This document shows, piece after piece, positions 17,125 through 27,257 of a stretch of 61,002 bases of DNA. The notes beneath the pieces are model-generated. The model saw nothing but the letters and a program-made list of their open reading frames with translations. It was not told where the DNA came from and did not search any database. Both the position numbers and the translations under genes were made by a program. How positions within the stretch are numbered: the stretch's first letter is position 1; each line of letters starts with the position of its first letter. Origin of the DNA: Anaerolineales bacterium UBA2181. GTDB lineage: Bacteria; Chloroflexota; Anaerolineae; Promineifilales; UBA4811. The stretch covers positions 225,840 to 286,841 of the forward strand of contig DCVT01000062.1 in the NCBI GenBank assembly GCA_002328075.1, in the 5' to 3' direction.

Positions 17125-17191
17125 TGTATGGGCCCGGGATTGGATAGCTGACCACCGGCGTAGGGTGGCCAAATCTGTGGAGCATACCGAA

Positions 17192-17632
17192 ATGGATAGA
17201 CTAGATCGGCTGGTGTCTGAACTGCAGAACGAGATTGACGAGAAGGAGCGAGCGATCTACTCGGCCCGTGTGCTCGAACAGGCACGCAATCCGACCAACC
17301 TCGGCCGTCTGGAACCCGCAGACGCTCATGCCAGCTACACTGGTTGGTGCGGCGACACCATGGAAGTCTGGATCCACCTGCAGGGCGGCGCCATTCGGCA
17401 GGCGAGCTTTATGACCGATGGCTGCGGCCCGGCTGTGGCTTGCGGCAACATGGTCACCACGCTGGTCGTGGGCATGACGCCGGATGAGGCGAACCAGGTC
17501 CAGCCGCAGGATGTGATTCGGGCGTTGGACGGCTTGCCGGAAGAGAGCGCTCATTGTGCCGAACTGGCCGTAACCACGCTGCGTCGAGCCCTGGCAGGTC
17601 TCCAGCCGCGAGACGCTGCCGCAGCGCAGTAG
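17192..17632 (+). CDS. NifU/IscU-like Fe-S cluster scaffold
   Basis: A 146-residue protein with the three scaffold cysteines: GWCGDTMEVW, TDGCGPAVACGNM and ESAHCAELA. These are the positions that hold a transient 2Fe-2S cluster in IscU/NifU N-domains. The usual Asp next to the first cysteine is present (CGD). A short helical N-terminus (RLVSELQNEIDEKERAIYSA) precedes it. Start choice: the ATG at 17192 has GGAG upstream; a GTG at 17165 would add nine residues. No cysteine desulfurase lies nearby. Confidence 0.8.
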   Translation: MDRLDRLVSELQNEIDEKERAIYSARVLEQARNPTNLGRLEPADAHASYTGWCGDTMEVWIHLQGGAIRQASFMTDGCGPAVACGNMVTTLVVGMTPDEANQVQPQDVIRALDGLPEESAHCAELAVTTLRRALAGLQPRDAAAAQ

Positions 17633-18149
17633 GTGCCAGCGCGCCCATTCGGTCCACGTCGGAAGCCGACACGTGTGTGTCGTCTGCAAGCCGCGCGGCG
17701 TCGCGGTTGTGCCCCCTTTGCCTGAACTTGGCTGCCTTCACTGCCAAGGTGGGTGCGGCTGGCGCGCGTGCCTGGCGTGACGCTCTGTCGCGGAGGTGGT
17801 GCCGCCGTCCGTGGCTTGATGGTGGGCCAATCGATCCGGTGCGTCCTCCTGTGAGCCCGCCAAAGACCGCGCGCATGGGCGCGGTCGAGTGATTGGTGCG
17901 AATCAACGCGAGTAGCGCCATGCGGCGCCAAGTTGTGCAGCGCAATAGACCGGCTGGCGTCATGGCCGATGACGCCCTGGCGATGCGGCCGACCCAGGTG
18001 GGCGATCGGGTCGATTCCTCGTCGACCAGGCGGGAGGAGCCGACTGAGCAGGGCAGCGTCGGGCATCGGGGGCCTGGTGGCTGGCGAAGGATGGGCCCGC
18101 TGAAGCCGGCCGGTGATTCAGCGATCAGATACTGAAGGAGAAACGGCAC
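17633..18149. other. About 500-bp gap without a supportable gene
   Basis: Long GC-rich frames exist on both strands but show no family motif. It may contain the decayed end of an unidentified leftward gene. The TauE gene's ribosome site marks the right edge. Confidence 0.4.
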
Positions 18150-18944
18150 ATGTCGAGCACCGCACTGGTCGTCTTGGTCATATTCGCCCTGAGTGTGATC
18201 ATGATCATGAGCGGGCGCGGCGGCGGCAACTTTTATGTGGCGGCCCTCGTGCTGCTCGGCACTCCGATGCACACCGCTTCCACAACCAGCCAGTTCATCC
18301 TTCTTTTCAGTGCGCTGTCCGGAGCCCTCATTTTCGGCAAAGCCAAGACCCTGTCTTGGCGGCTCGCTCTTTTCTTTGGCGGGCTGAATGCTTCCATGGC
18401 CTTTGTTGGCGGGTTCACCGCGTATCGTTTCAGCGGGGTTGCCTTGAAAGTCGCCCTCTCGATTCTGTTGTTCATCGCGGGGGTTGCCATGCTGCTGCCG
18501 GAAAAGCAAGGCCGCCGGACGGCCGATCCACGTCGGTGGTTCTGGAATCTGGAGGAAGGTGAGGACACCTATGTTGTCGATCTAAAGATCGCCGTTCCGC
18601 TGACTCTCGCCACCGGTTTCTTTTCCGGCATGGTGGGTATCTCGGGTGGTTCGTTCCTGGTGCCTTTGATGGTTGTCGGCTGCGGCGTGCCCGTACGGGT
18701 GGCAGTTGGAACGGCAACCGCCATGTTGGCGGCTACGGCCCTCACCGGTTTTGCCGGCAATGCCTTGCATGGAGGGTTCAATCCTGCGCTGGCCATTCCG
18801 GCCGCTGCGGCCGCGGTGGTGGGTGGGATCCTTGGCGGAAAAGTCGCGCTCAAAACAAAACCGAAAAGCCTGAAAACCATCTCGGGCCTGCTCACGATTG
18901 TTGCGGCGGTTTTCATGCTGGTCAATGCCCTGTCGGGCAAGTAG
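18150..18944 (+). CDS. TSUP-family anion permease (TauE/SafE-like)
   Basis: A 264-residue membrane protein with seven or eight hydrophobic segments in two repeated halves. The glycine-rich GMVGISGGSFLVPLMV and GTATAMLAATALTGFAGN segments of the second half are characteristic. The family moves sulfite, sulfonates or other small organosulfur anions. The first repeat (GRGGGNFYVAALVLLG) is more diverged. AAGGAG lies 9 bases before the ATG. It follows the Fe-S scaffold genes at some distance and may or may not be part of that unit. Confidence 0.85.
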   Translation: MSSTALVVLVIFALSVIMIMSGRGGGNFYVAALVLLGTPMHTASTTSQFILLFSALSGALIFGKAKTLSWRLALFFGGLNASMAFVGGFTAYRFSGVALKVALSILLFIAGVAMLLPEKQGRRTADPRRWFWNLEEGEDTYVVDLKIAVPLTLATGFFSGMVGISGGSFLVPLMVVGCGVPVRVAVGTATAMLAATALTGFAGNALHGGFNPALAIPAAAAAVVGGILGGKVALKTKPKSLKTISGLLTIVAAVFMLVNALSGK

Positions 18945-19170
18945 GGCCATCTCTCGCAAAGCGGGAGGTGAGCACAGCCTGACGGAACCAAGGGATCGCC
19001 ACCAGGGGATGACGTTGACCGAACCGCGATCAGGAAAGGACCCAGAAACTCGAAAACCTGAGCTCTGACGAGTGGCTTGCCGGACTTGATCTGGTTTGTG
19101 GGGCCAAGGTCTTTCAGCCCAGGATCCTGTGTAGTAAAGATGCACTTGCGTCTATCATGTCAAATCACAC

Positions 19171-19198
19171 TTGACAATCCCGCCGCCTGCGACATAAT
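19171..19198 (+). promoter_or_regulatory. Sigma-70-type promoter
   Basis: Perfect TTGACA (19171-19176), a 16-base spacer and CATAAT (19193-19198), placed to transcribe the gene at 19258 and the broken methyltransferase after it. Confidence 0.65.
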
Positions 19199-19257
19199 AC
19201 GGAGCAGCCCTTGGGCTCAAGCTTGACCGGATCACGGTTCTGTCAGAGGTGTGTTGC

Positions 19258-19653
19258 ATGGCGTTTCCGCCCAACTCCCGTCGAGGTTCCGCTACCGCCG
19301 GCTATCCCATCAGGATTGCCGCGCACCGGGACGATGACAATCTCTCCATCTGGGACGTTGTTGCCCCCAAACCGCTTGGGATCGCCAACCGGCTCGCCGT
19401 ATGCGCCACGGCACCCGTGGGCGTGGTCGCGGCCCGGCTTGGCCACTGGATGGCGCTCAGTGAGCCCCAGGTCTTGGTCATGCCTTGCTGCCCGAGTCAC
19501 TTCACCCAGCAGACGGTGACCAATCCGGGCCGGGCGATGGGGTTGCAGCCCGGCTTCGGGTTGACCTACGTCGACCGTGCCGGTGCGCTGGATGCGGAGT
19601 GCACCTGGGTCCTTGACCGGTGCCGGGCGACCTGTCAGGAATTCGTCGGTTGA
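19258..19653 (+). CDS. Hypothetical protein
   Basis: A 131-residue protein I do not recognise. It has one mildly hydrophobic stretch (RLAVCATAPVGVVAARLG) and a VLVMPCCPSHF cysteine pair. The ATG at 19258 has GAGG upstream and a strong promoter lies 60 bases before it, which supports expression. It overlaps nothing and ends 17 bases before the start of the broken methyltransferase. It could be a decayed member of a larger family. Confidence 0.4.
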   Translation: MAFPPNSRRGSATAGYPIRIAAHRDDDNLSIWDVVAPKPLGIANRLAVCATAPVGVVAARLGHWMALSEPQVLVMPCCPSHFTQQTVTNPGRAMGLQPGFGLTYVDRAGALDAECTWVLDRCRATCQEFVG

Positions 19654-19670
19654 CAAAACGGCCGGTCACC

Positions 19671-20295
19671 ATGAGCGTGGATGCTGCGACCCTCCTTCGA
19701 GTATACACCGAGAATGCGGAGAGGGAGGACCGGGTGGAGAAGGAGTTGTCGCTCCACACCGAGGGGCCCAGGGAGTACCTCAACCGCTACCCCACCCCGG
19801 CTGACCGCGTGCTGGACGCGGGGGACGGACCAGGAACCAATGCTATCGTAATGTCACATATTCGTCGGGCGGTCATCCTGCTGGACATCACCTAGCAGAT
19901 CCTCGAGCTTGCCCGTTCGGACATCGAACGCGACGGCCTTCCGCATCGCGTTCGGATCGTCAGGGGAGCCGGCTGCCAGTCGGACGTGGGTCCCAAGTCT
20001 CGCTTGTTGCGTGCGTCGGGGATTCTTTCTCCCAAGTCCTGGATCAGCCCGGACGGGCCATCTCCGAGCCGGCGCGGGGGGCGCCGTCTGGGTTGTTTCT
20101 GGTGCTCGGCACCGATCCCCAGTGCCGATTTCTCCGCCATTGTCTGGCCCAGGACCGGCTTGAGGAGGCGGGGGAGATTCTGCGCACCGGTGAAAGGCCG
20201 CTCGGCGGGGACGGCGGACCGACCGCAACGGATTGCCGCTGGCGGTATGGGCGAGCGTCCATCACCACCAACGTCCGCCGCGCCAAGGTACATTG
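19671..20295 (+). pseudogene. Broken SAM-dependent methyltransferase
   Basis: From the ATG at 19671 the frame reads an N-terminal helix and then RVLDAGDGPGTNAIV, the class I methyltransferase glycine motif with one Gly changed to Asp. A TAG follows at 19893-19895 directly after VILLDIT. The reading then continues as QILELARSDIERDGLPHRVRIV. Further on, in other frames, come a LDQPGRAISE-like segment and LAQDRLEEAGEILRTGERPLG. One nonsense codon and at least one frameshift inactivate it. It may still be transcribed from the promoter at 19171. Confidence 0.7.
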
Positions 20296-20345
20296 AGAGG
20301 AGTGGATGAGCAATGTGAAACCGCATTCTGATTGAAAAGGGCTCG

Positions 20346-21673
<1,328 letters not shown>

Positions 21674-21869
21674 CGGTGAGGCGCGCATGTCATCGACCGG
21701 GCGATTGGACCGCATTTTCCGGCACACAGGTCAGGCCATGACCGCTGCCACGGCAATCGTTCTTCACCGCAAGGCGTCGGTGGAGCAGGCGCCATCCATG
21801 GGGGGCCGAGGCGAATGCGGGTGAGGTGTTAAGTTGAGTTGCACGCCGCTCCCTGGAGGTAACCAAGAT
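21674..21869. other. Intergenic region, nothing recognised
   Basis: Separates the broken amidohydrolase from the UbiD promoter. No motif seen. Confidence 0.4.
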
Positions 21870-21899
21870 TTGACGCGCAGTTGCCGACTGTGCTAGAAT
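21870..21899 (+). promoter_or_regulatory. Promoter of ubiD-AOR operon
   Basis: TTGACG (21870-21875), an 18-base spacer and TAGAAT (21894-21899). The start near 21906 rules out the ATG at 21898 as the UbiD start. Confidence 0.65.
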
Positions 21900-21927
21900 G
21901 GGACCGGTCTGCCAGAGAGGAACGAGG

Positions 21928-23298
21928 ATGCCGGATATACACGATCTACGCTCATTCATCCGCTGCCTGGAGGACGCCGGTCAACTGGTGCGCATCAGGC
22001 GCCCGGTGAGCCTGGAGTATGAGCTGGCGGATGTGGCGGCCGCGCTGGAGCGGCGCCGACAGCCGGCGCCCCTATTTGAAACCGTGGTTGGCACCGACTG
22101 GCCGATCTTTGCGTCGGCGGTGGCCGGACCGACGCGGGCTGCGTTGGCGCTGAATTGCCAGCGAGGCGAGGTGGTTGAGGTCATGCGCCGTGCCCTGGAT
22201 CCGGTCCATGGCATCGCCCCGATCCGCGTGGCGCCAGAACCCGGTGCGTTGTCGGCGGCGTGGCAGGCCAACGTCTGCACCGGCGATCAGGTGGACGTCC
22301 GCCAGCTTCCCATTCCTACCCATGCTCGGGGCGACGGTGGGCCGTTTATCACCGCCGGGGTGGTCATCAGCCGGGACCCGGTGAGCGGGCGGGGCAACCT
22401 GTCATACAACCGGATGCAGGTCAAGGGCCCGCGCCAGTTCGGTTTCAACGTCAACGAGTGGCGACACGTGCGCGAGTTCCTGGATATCCAGGAGGCGCAG
22501 GACGAACCACTTCCGGTGGCGGTTGCCATCGGCCTGGACCCGGCCATCATGATCGCCGCCGGCGCCCGCTACCCGGACGACGAGCTGCGCATCGCCGGGG
22601 CAATCCGCGGTCAGGGCATCCGGGTCACCCGGGGCATCACGGTGGATGTGGACATCCCGGTCGATGCCGAGATCGTGATCGAGGGTTATCTGGCCGCCCA
22701 CGAGCGCCAACCGGAGGGTCCCCTGGCCGAGTTCCACGGCTACTTTGGCGAGCTGTGGGAGAGCCCGGTCTTTAACGTGACCGCCGTCTGCTGGCGTGAC
22801 GATCCGATCTTTCAGACCCTCATCCCCGGGTGGAACGAACATGTCTATCTGGGCAACGTGCTGCCCCGCGAGCCGCTTCTGCTCAACCATGTCCAGCATG
22901 TGGCCCGGGTCGTGACCGGACTGCACATCCCGCCGTACGCCAGCGGCTTTACCGCCATCGTCGCCATCGACAAGTGCAACCCGGGGGAACCCAAGAACGT
23001 GGCCCTGGCGGCTTTTGCCGCCCATGTCAACATCAAGTGGTGCATCGTGGTGGACCCGGACGTGGACATCTACGACCCGGCCGACGTGTTGTGGGCGCTG
23101 ACCACCCGGGTGGACTGGAGCCAGGACGCCTTTTTCGTGCCCGGCGCCCAGGGCCACGAAATGGACCCGACGGCCGATGTGCGGGGCGTGCACACCAAGA
23201 TCGGGGTCGACGCCACCGCGAAGAAGGAGCGGCGCGGGTACGAGGACCGGGTGCGCTACGACCCGGCCGACCTGAGCCAGTATCTGCCCCGCGTCTGA
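21928..23298 (+). CDS. UbiD-family (de)carboxylase
   Basis: A 456-residue decarboxylase of the UbiD family, which uses prenylated FMN to add or remove CO2 on aromatic or unsaturated acids. The LSYNRMQVKGPRQFGFN segment forms part of the cofactor site, and LAEFHGYFGELWE holds conserved glutamates. IPGWNEHVYLGNVLPRE and a C-terminal VDATAKKERRGYEDRV are also typical. The ATG at 21928 follows GAGAGGAA. It ends one base before the AOR start, so the two enzymes are translated together and probably act in sequence. A UbiX partner that makes the cofactor is not in the window. Confidence 0.88.
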   Translation: MPDIHDLRSFIRCLEDAGQLVRIRRPVSLEYELADVAAALERRRQPAPLFETVVGTDWPIFASAVAGPTRAALALNCQRGEVVEVMRRALDPVHGIAPIRVAPEPGALSAAWQANVCTGDQVDVRQLPIPTHARGDGGPFITAGVVISRDPVSGRGNLSYNRMQVKGPRQFGFNVNEWRHVREFLDIQEAQDEPLPVAVAIGLDPAIMIAAGARYPDDELRIAGAIRGQGIRVTRGITVDVDIPVDAEIVIEGYLAAHERQPEGPLAEFHGYFGELWESPVFNVTAVCWRDDPIFQTLIPGWNEHVYLGNVLPREPLLLNHVQHVARVVTGLHIPPYASGFTAIVAIDKCNPGEPKNVALAAFAAHVNIKWCIVVDPDVDIYDPADVLWALTTRVDWSQDAFFVPGAQGHEMDPTADVRGVHTKIGVDATAKKERRGYEDRVRYDPADLSQYLPRV

Positions 23299-23299
23299 G

Positions 23300-25180
23300 A
23301 TGAAGACGGCCACGGTCGATCTCACCACCGGCCAGGTGGAGACCCTCGAGACCTTAACCGGGGTGCTTCGCCAGTTCCTGGGCGGCCGGGGGCTGGGCGC
23401 CAGGCTGCTGTACGACCGGGTCGGGCCGGAGGTGGATCCTCTCTCGCCGGCCAACTATCTCATCTTCACCGCCGGCCCCCTGGTGGGCACGCCCTGGCCC
23501 ACCTCGGCGCGCCTCCACGTCACCTTCAAGTCCCCGCTCACCGGCGTCTACGGCTATGCCAACAGCGGGGGCTTTATCGCCGCCGAACTGCGCCACGCCG
23601 GGTACGACGCGATTCTCATCACCGGCCGGTCGCCTCAACCGGCGGTCCTGCGCGTCGAGAATGGGGACATCCGCCTGGAGGAGGCGTGCGCCCTGTGGGG
23701 CCGGACCACCGAGGAGACCCACCGGTCCCTGCTGGGTCCGGCGCCCCGGGCCGGCGACGGCCGGGTGGCGTGCATCGGCCCCGCGGGGGAGAAGCTGGTC
23801 GGCATGGCCGCCATCATCAACGACCATAGCCGGGCTGCTGCCCGGGGCGGTCCGGGGGCGGTGATGGGCAGCAAGAACCTCAAGGCCCTTTACATCCGAG
23901 CCGGCGGCCGGCCTCAGGTTCCGCCCGCCCTGCGGGAGGCGGCGCGGGCGGCCACTGCTCAGCTGAACGGTGATCCGCACCTGGACGGGCTGCGTACGTA
24001 TGGCACCCTGGTCCTCATGGAGCCCAAGAACCTGAGCGGCGATCAGCCGGCCAAGAACCACCAGTTGGGCCAGGTGCCGTTCATCGACCAGGTGGACGCC
24101 GCGGCTTTTGACCGCTACCTGCTGGAGCACAAGGGCTGTTATGCCTGTCCGATCCGCTGCGCCCGCCGGTCGCGGGTGGCGGAGGGGCCTCACGCGGCCG
24201 AGATCGGCGGTCCCGAGTATGAGACCACCAACGCGCTCGGCCCCATGTGCTGGATTGACGATCCGGAGGCCATCATCCATGCCAATCATCTGTGCAACCT
24301 GTACGGGATGGACACCATTTCCACCGGGGTGGTGGTGGCCTTTGCCATGGAGCTGCACGAAAAGGGGCTGCTCGATGATCCGGAGCTCTCGCTGAACTGG
24401 GGCGACGCGCACACGCTGATCGGCCTGATCGAGCGGATTGCCCATCGGCAGGGGATCGGCGACCTGCTGGCCGGCGGGGTGCGGCGGGCGGCGCACCTGC
24501 TCGGCGGGCAGGCCGGGCGGTATGCGCTGCACGTCAAGGGCCTGGAGCTGCCTCGCCAGGAGCCGCGGGTGGCCAAGGGTTTCGGCCTGGGCCACGCCAC
24601 CAGCAATCGCGGCGCCGACCACCTGTACGGCCTGCCGGCCATCGATCTGGGCGGCGCCTGGGACGTCGCCCAGCGCATCTTTCCGGCCCAGATCGTGCCC
24701 GAGTTGATGGATCCGGACAATGAGCGCTTCAAGCCCGACATGGTCGTCTACGGAGAGCATTTCTGCGCCCTGACCGACGCCCTGGGCATCTGCAAGTTCA
24801 GCACCGCCGAGGAGTACAGCCTGCTGCCCGACGATCTGGGCCCCGCCCTGGCGGCGCTGTGGGGAGAACCGGTGACCGGCGCCGACCTGCTGGAAGTCGG
24901 CGAGCGCATTGTCAACCTGGAACGCCTGTACAACGTGCGGGAGGGGCTCTCGCGCCCCGACGATCGGCTGCCGGCGCGCTTTTTGGAGGAGGCGCTGCCG
25001 CTGTTTGACTTTGAGGCCGACCCGGATAGCCGGTCCCGGGAGTTCCCCGAACCGGTGCGCTATGCACGCCTGTACGATTTCGAGGCGATGCTGGACCGCT
25101 ACTACCACCTGCGCGGTTGGTCCCGCGACGGTGTTCCCACCCCCGCCACGCTCCAGCGACTGGGGCTCGGGCCCAAGTAG
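23300..25180 (+). CDS. aor: Aldehyde:ferredoxin oxidoreductase (tungsten enzyme)
   Basis: A full-length 626-residue AOR-family enzyme that interconverts a carboxylate and its aldehyde using a tungsten bis-pyranopterin and a 4Fe-4S cluster. The cluster cysteines are Cys280-x2-Cys283-x3-Cys287 (CYACPIRC) and Cys498 (ALGICKF), the same layout as Pyrococcus AOR. The N-terminal FLGGRGLGARLLYD and ARGGPGAVMGSKNLKA are pterin-site motifs. Its C-terminus (ERIVNLERLYNVREG) is complete. It directly follows UbiD. A 116-base gap separates it from the SDR. Confidence 0.92.
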   Translation: MKTATVDLTTGQVETLETLTGVLRQFLGGRGLGARLLYDRVGPEVDPLSPANYLIFTAGPLVGTPWPTSARLHVTFKSPLTGVYGYANSGGFIAAELRHAGYDAILITGRSPQPAVLRVENGDIRLEEACALWGRTTEETHRSLLGPAPRAGDGRVACIGPAGEKLVGMAAIINDHSRAAARGGPGAVMGSKNLKALYIRAGGRPQVPPALREAARAATAQLNGDPHLDGLRTYGTLVLMEPKNLSGDQPAKNHQLGQVPFIDQVDAAAFDRYLLEHKGCYACPIRCARRSRVAEGPHAAEIGGPEYETTNALGPMCWIDDPEAIIHANHLCNLYGMDTISTGVVVAFAMELHEKGLLDDPELSLNWGDAHTLIGLIERIAHRQGIGDLLAGGVRRAAHLLGGQAGRYALHVKGLELPRQEPRVAKGFGLGHATSNRGADHLYGLPAIDLGGAWDVAQRIFPAQIVPELMDPDNERFKPDMVVYGEHFCALTDALGICKFSTAEEYSLLPDDLGPALAALWGEPVTGADLLEVGERIVNLERLYNVREGLSRPDDRLPARFLEEALPLFDFEADPDSRSREFPEPVRYARLYDFEAMLDRYYHLRGWSRDGVPTPATLQRLGLGPK

Positions 25181-25296
25181 CGGGCCGGGGGCGCGTTGTG
25201 GCCGGCAGACGGCGCAGCCGACGGGATTCACGATCCGGGAGTCGGCTAACCGGGCCCAAACCGAACGGTTGACCCGATGAAGGTACGGAGGAAGGC

Positions 25297-26031
25297 ATGA
25301 GGATTGAAGGCAAGACCGCGCTGATCACCGGAGGCGCCCACCGTGTGGGCAAGGCCATCACCCTGGCGTTGGCCCGGGCGGGGGCCAATGTGGTGGTGAA
25401 TTACTTGAGCTCGGAAGCGGCTGCCCAGGAGACCGTGCAGGAGGCCGAGGCGCTGGGCGTGGGCGCGCTGGCGGTCCGGGCTGATGTGGGCGAGCTGGGC
25501 CAGGTGCGGGCGCTGGTGGCAGCCGCCGCTGACCGGTTCGGCGCGGTGGACATTCTGGTCAACAGCGCGTCCATCTGGCAAAAGACCCCGCTGCCCATGG
25601 GCGACTTTTCCGGCTGGCGCCGGGTGTTGGGGGTGTTGCTGGACGGCTCGATGTACCTGGCGGACGCCGTGGCGCCGCTGATGCACCGGCGCGGCGAGGG
25701 GGCGATGGTCAACATCATCGACCTCTCGGCCTGGAAACCCTTTGCCGGCTATATTGCTCACAGCGTCGGCAAGTCGGGCCTCCTGGCCCTGACGCGCCAG
25801 TTGGCATTGGAACTCGCGCCCACCATCAGCGTCAACGCCGTCGCTCCCGGCCCGGTTCTGCCGCCGCCGGACTATACCCAGGCGCAGATCGATCGGTTGG
25901 CTGCGCGGACCCTCAAGGGACGGTGGGGCACTGTGCAGGACGTGGCCGGCGCGGTGCGATTTCTCATCGAGTCGGACTATATCACCGGCGAGGTGCTGGT
26001 TGTCGACGGCGGCGAGCGTCTGGCAGACTGA
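25297..26031 (+). CDS. Short-chain dehydrogenase/reductase with altered catalytic Tyr (pteridine-reductase-like)
   Basis: A 244-residue Rossmann-fold SDR. The cofactor loop TGGAHRVGKAI and the NSAS structural motif are intact. Alignment by eye to the pteridine-reductase branch (catalytic Asp-Tyr-Lys) gives Asp142, His155 and Lys159 with the family spacing. The tyrosine that normally donates the proton is therefore histidine (HSVGK). A single T-to-C change in the codon would explain it. The C-terminal APGPVLPPPDY is also PTR-branch-like. GGAGG lies upstream of the ATG. It may be catalytically altered or serve another role. Confidence 0.82.
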   Translation: MRIEGKTALITGGAHRVGKAITLALARAGANVVVNYLSSEAAAQETVQEAEALGVGALAVRADVGELGQVRALVAAAADRFGAVDILVNSASIWQKTPLPMGDFSGWRRVLGVLLDGSMYLADAVAPLMHRRGEGAMVNIIDLSAWKPFAGYIAHSVGKSGLLALTRQLALELAPTISVNAVAPGPVLPPPDYTQAQIDRLAARTLKGRWGTVQDVAGAVRFLIESDYITGEVLVVDGGERLAD

Positions 26032-26189
26032 CCTTGCGGCGGTCACCCCCTCCCATCCCGCGGAGACGAAAAAGGAGGGCGCTTTGGCAGCGTTGGTTCC
26101 GACGAACGGCGCTGATGCGTTCGGCAGGGACGCCGCAAGCAGCGCTGTCAAGCAGTGCCGGATGCAGGGGCAGACCAGTGGAGGTCCGG

Positions 26190-26218
26190 TTGTCGGTCGA
26201 GAGCTGCCGCGCTAGAAT
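26190..26218 (+). promoter_or_regulatory. Promoter of second XRE-cupin gene
   Basis: TTGTCG (26190-26195), a 17-base spacer and TAGAAT (26213-26218), about 110 bases before the ATG. Confidence 0.55.
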
Positions 26219-26327
26219 CACACAACTACTCGCTCCGGAGTCTGAGGCCCGATCATAGCGCCGATCACCCCTGGAATTCGTCGTGCCGGAGCAACTGAGG
26301 GTCGCCTTGGGAGCAAAGGAGTCGCCA

Positions 26328-26867
26328 ATGGAACTTGGAAATCGCCTGAGAGCGCGGAGGCAGGAAATGGGCCTCAGCCTGCGGGAACTGGCCCAGCGGG
26401 TCGACCTGACCGCCAGTTTTCTCAGCCAGATCGAACGCGACCTGGCCAGCCCGTCTATCGAATCCCTGCGCAAGATCAGCGACGCGCTGGAAGTGCCGAT
26501 CTTTCACTTCCTGGTGGAACCTGAGGCCAAGAGCCCGGTGGTGCGGCGTGACGAGCGGGCGCTGCTCCGGCTGCCCGGGTCCAACCTGACCTATCAGCTC
26601 ATGACCCCGGATCTGAACCGCAAGATGGAGGTCTTTCTGGCCGAGCGCGAGCCGGGCGAGGAAAAGATCACCATCCCCTTGCGTCAGGACACCGAGGAGT
26701 ACATCTACATCCTGCAGGGCCAGTTGGAAATCCAACTGGGAGAGGACGTGTACCTCCTCGGTCAGGGCGACAGCATCTATTTCAACGGCACCCTGCTGAG
26801 GCGATTGGCGTCGCGGGGCGACACGACGCTGCGCTTTATCTCGGTGATCACGCCGCCGATCTTTTGA
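26328..26867 (+). CDS. XRE-family regulator with C-terminal cupin
   Basis: A 179-residue regulator, paralogous to the one at 9003-9551. The helix-turn-helix is LSLRELAQRVDLTASFLSQIE and the cupin carries EEYIYILQGQLEIQLGEDVYLLGQGDSIYF. The ATG at 26328 has AAGGAG six bases upstream; the longer frame from 26283 lacks one. It lies downstream of the UbiD-AOR-SDR genes on the same strand and has its own promoter, so it may regulate that set. Confidence 0.88.
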   Translation: MELGNRLRARRQEMGLSLRELAQRVDLTASFLSQIERDLASPSIESLRKISDALEVPIFHFLVEPEAKSPVVRRDERALLRLPGSNLTYQLMTPDLNRKMEVFLAEREPGEEKITIPLRQDTEEYIYILQGQLEIQLGEDVYLLGQGDSIYFNGTLLRRLASRGDTTLRFISVITPPIF

Positions 26868-27019
26868 CCGGGCGCTTTGAGGGGCGTCGATGCGCTTACC
26901 ATGCTCGTCGATGGGTGGATCTTGCGGGACGACCGCCGGGTCACGGCGCCGGACCCGCTGTCGCTCTCGAAAACGCGCCGCCAGGGAGCAGAAGCCCTGC
27001 TGCGCCGGTCAGGTGCGAC

Positions 27020-27257
27020 CATTGGAGCGAAAGGGACGGTTGTGAAGATCAAGCACTGCGTGACCATCGCCCCCGGCACCATCCTGCCGCCCGCCCTCGC
27101 CCACGGCGAGAGGCGGCGGCGGCGGGTGATCGAGCACACGCGGCTCAAGCGCGTCGGCGCGCCGAAGGATCTGGCCCGGACGGTCATCTTTCTGACCGAG
27201 ATGGAGCCCGCCACCGGCGCCCTGTTGTTCGTGGACGGCGAATGGGCGTTGAGGTGA
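27020..27257 (+). pseudogene. C-terminal remnant of an SDR
   Basis: The frame ends with TIAPGTILPP, LKRVGAPKDLARTVIFL and ATGALLFVDGEWAL, the last third of a short-chain dehydrogenase. The Rossmann half and the catalytic motif are missing upstream, where the frame is not family-like. It probably represents a deleted gene related to the SDR at 25297. Confidence 0.55.

Noticed and set aside
17633..18149. A possible leftward transposase or transporter fragment
   Set aside because: No segment matched a family well enough by eye; only low-complexity GC-rich coding potential was seen.
19893..19895. In-frame TAG in the methyltransferase as a pyrrolysine codon
   Set aside because: Downstream frameshifts show the gene is decayed, it is not an amine methyltransferase, and none of the MttB/MtmB-type genes here has a TAG.
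20316..20318. TGA right after an ATG as a selenocysteine codon
   Set aside because: Position two of an amidohydrolase has no catalytic role, no SECIS-like hairpin was seen, and the gene has another lesion downstream.
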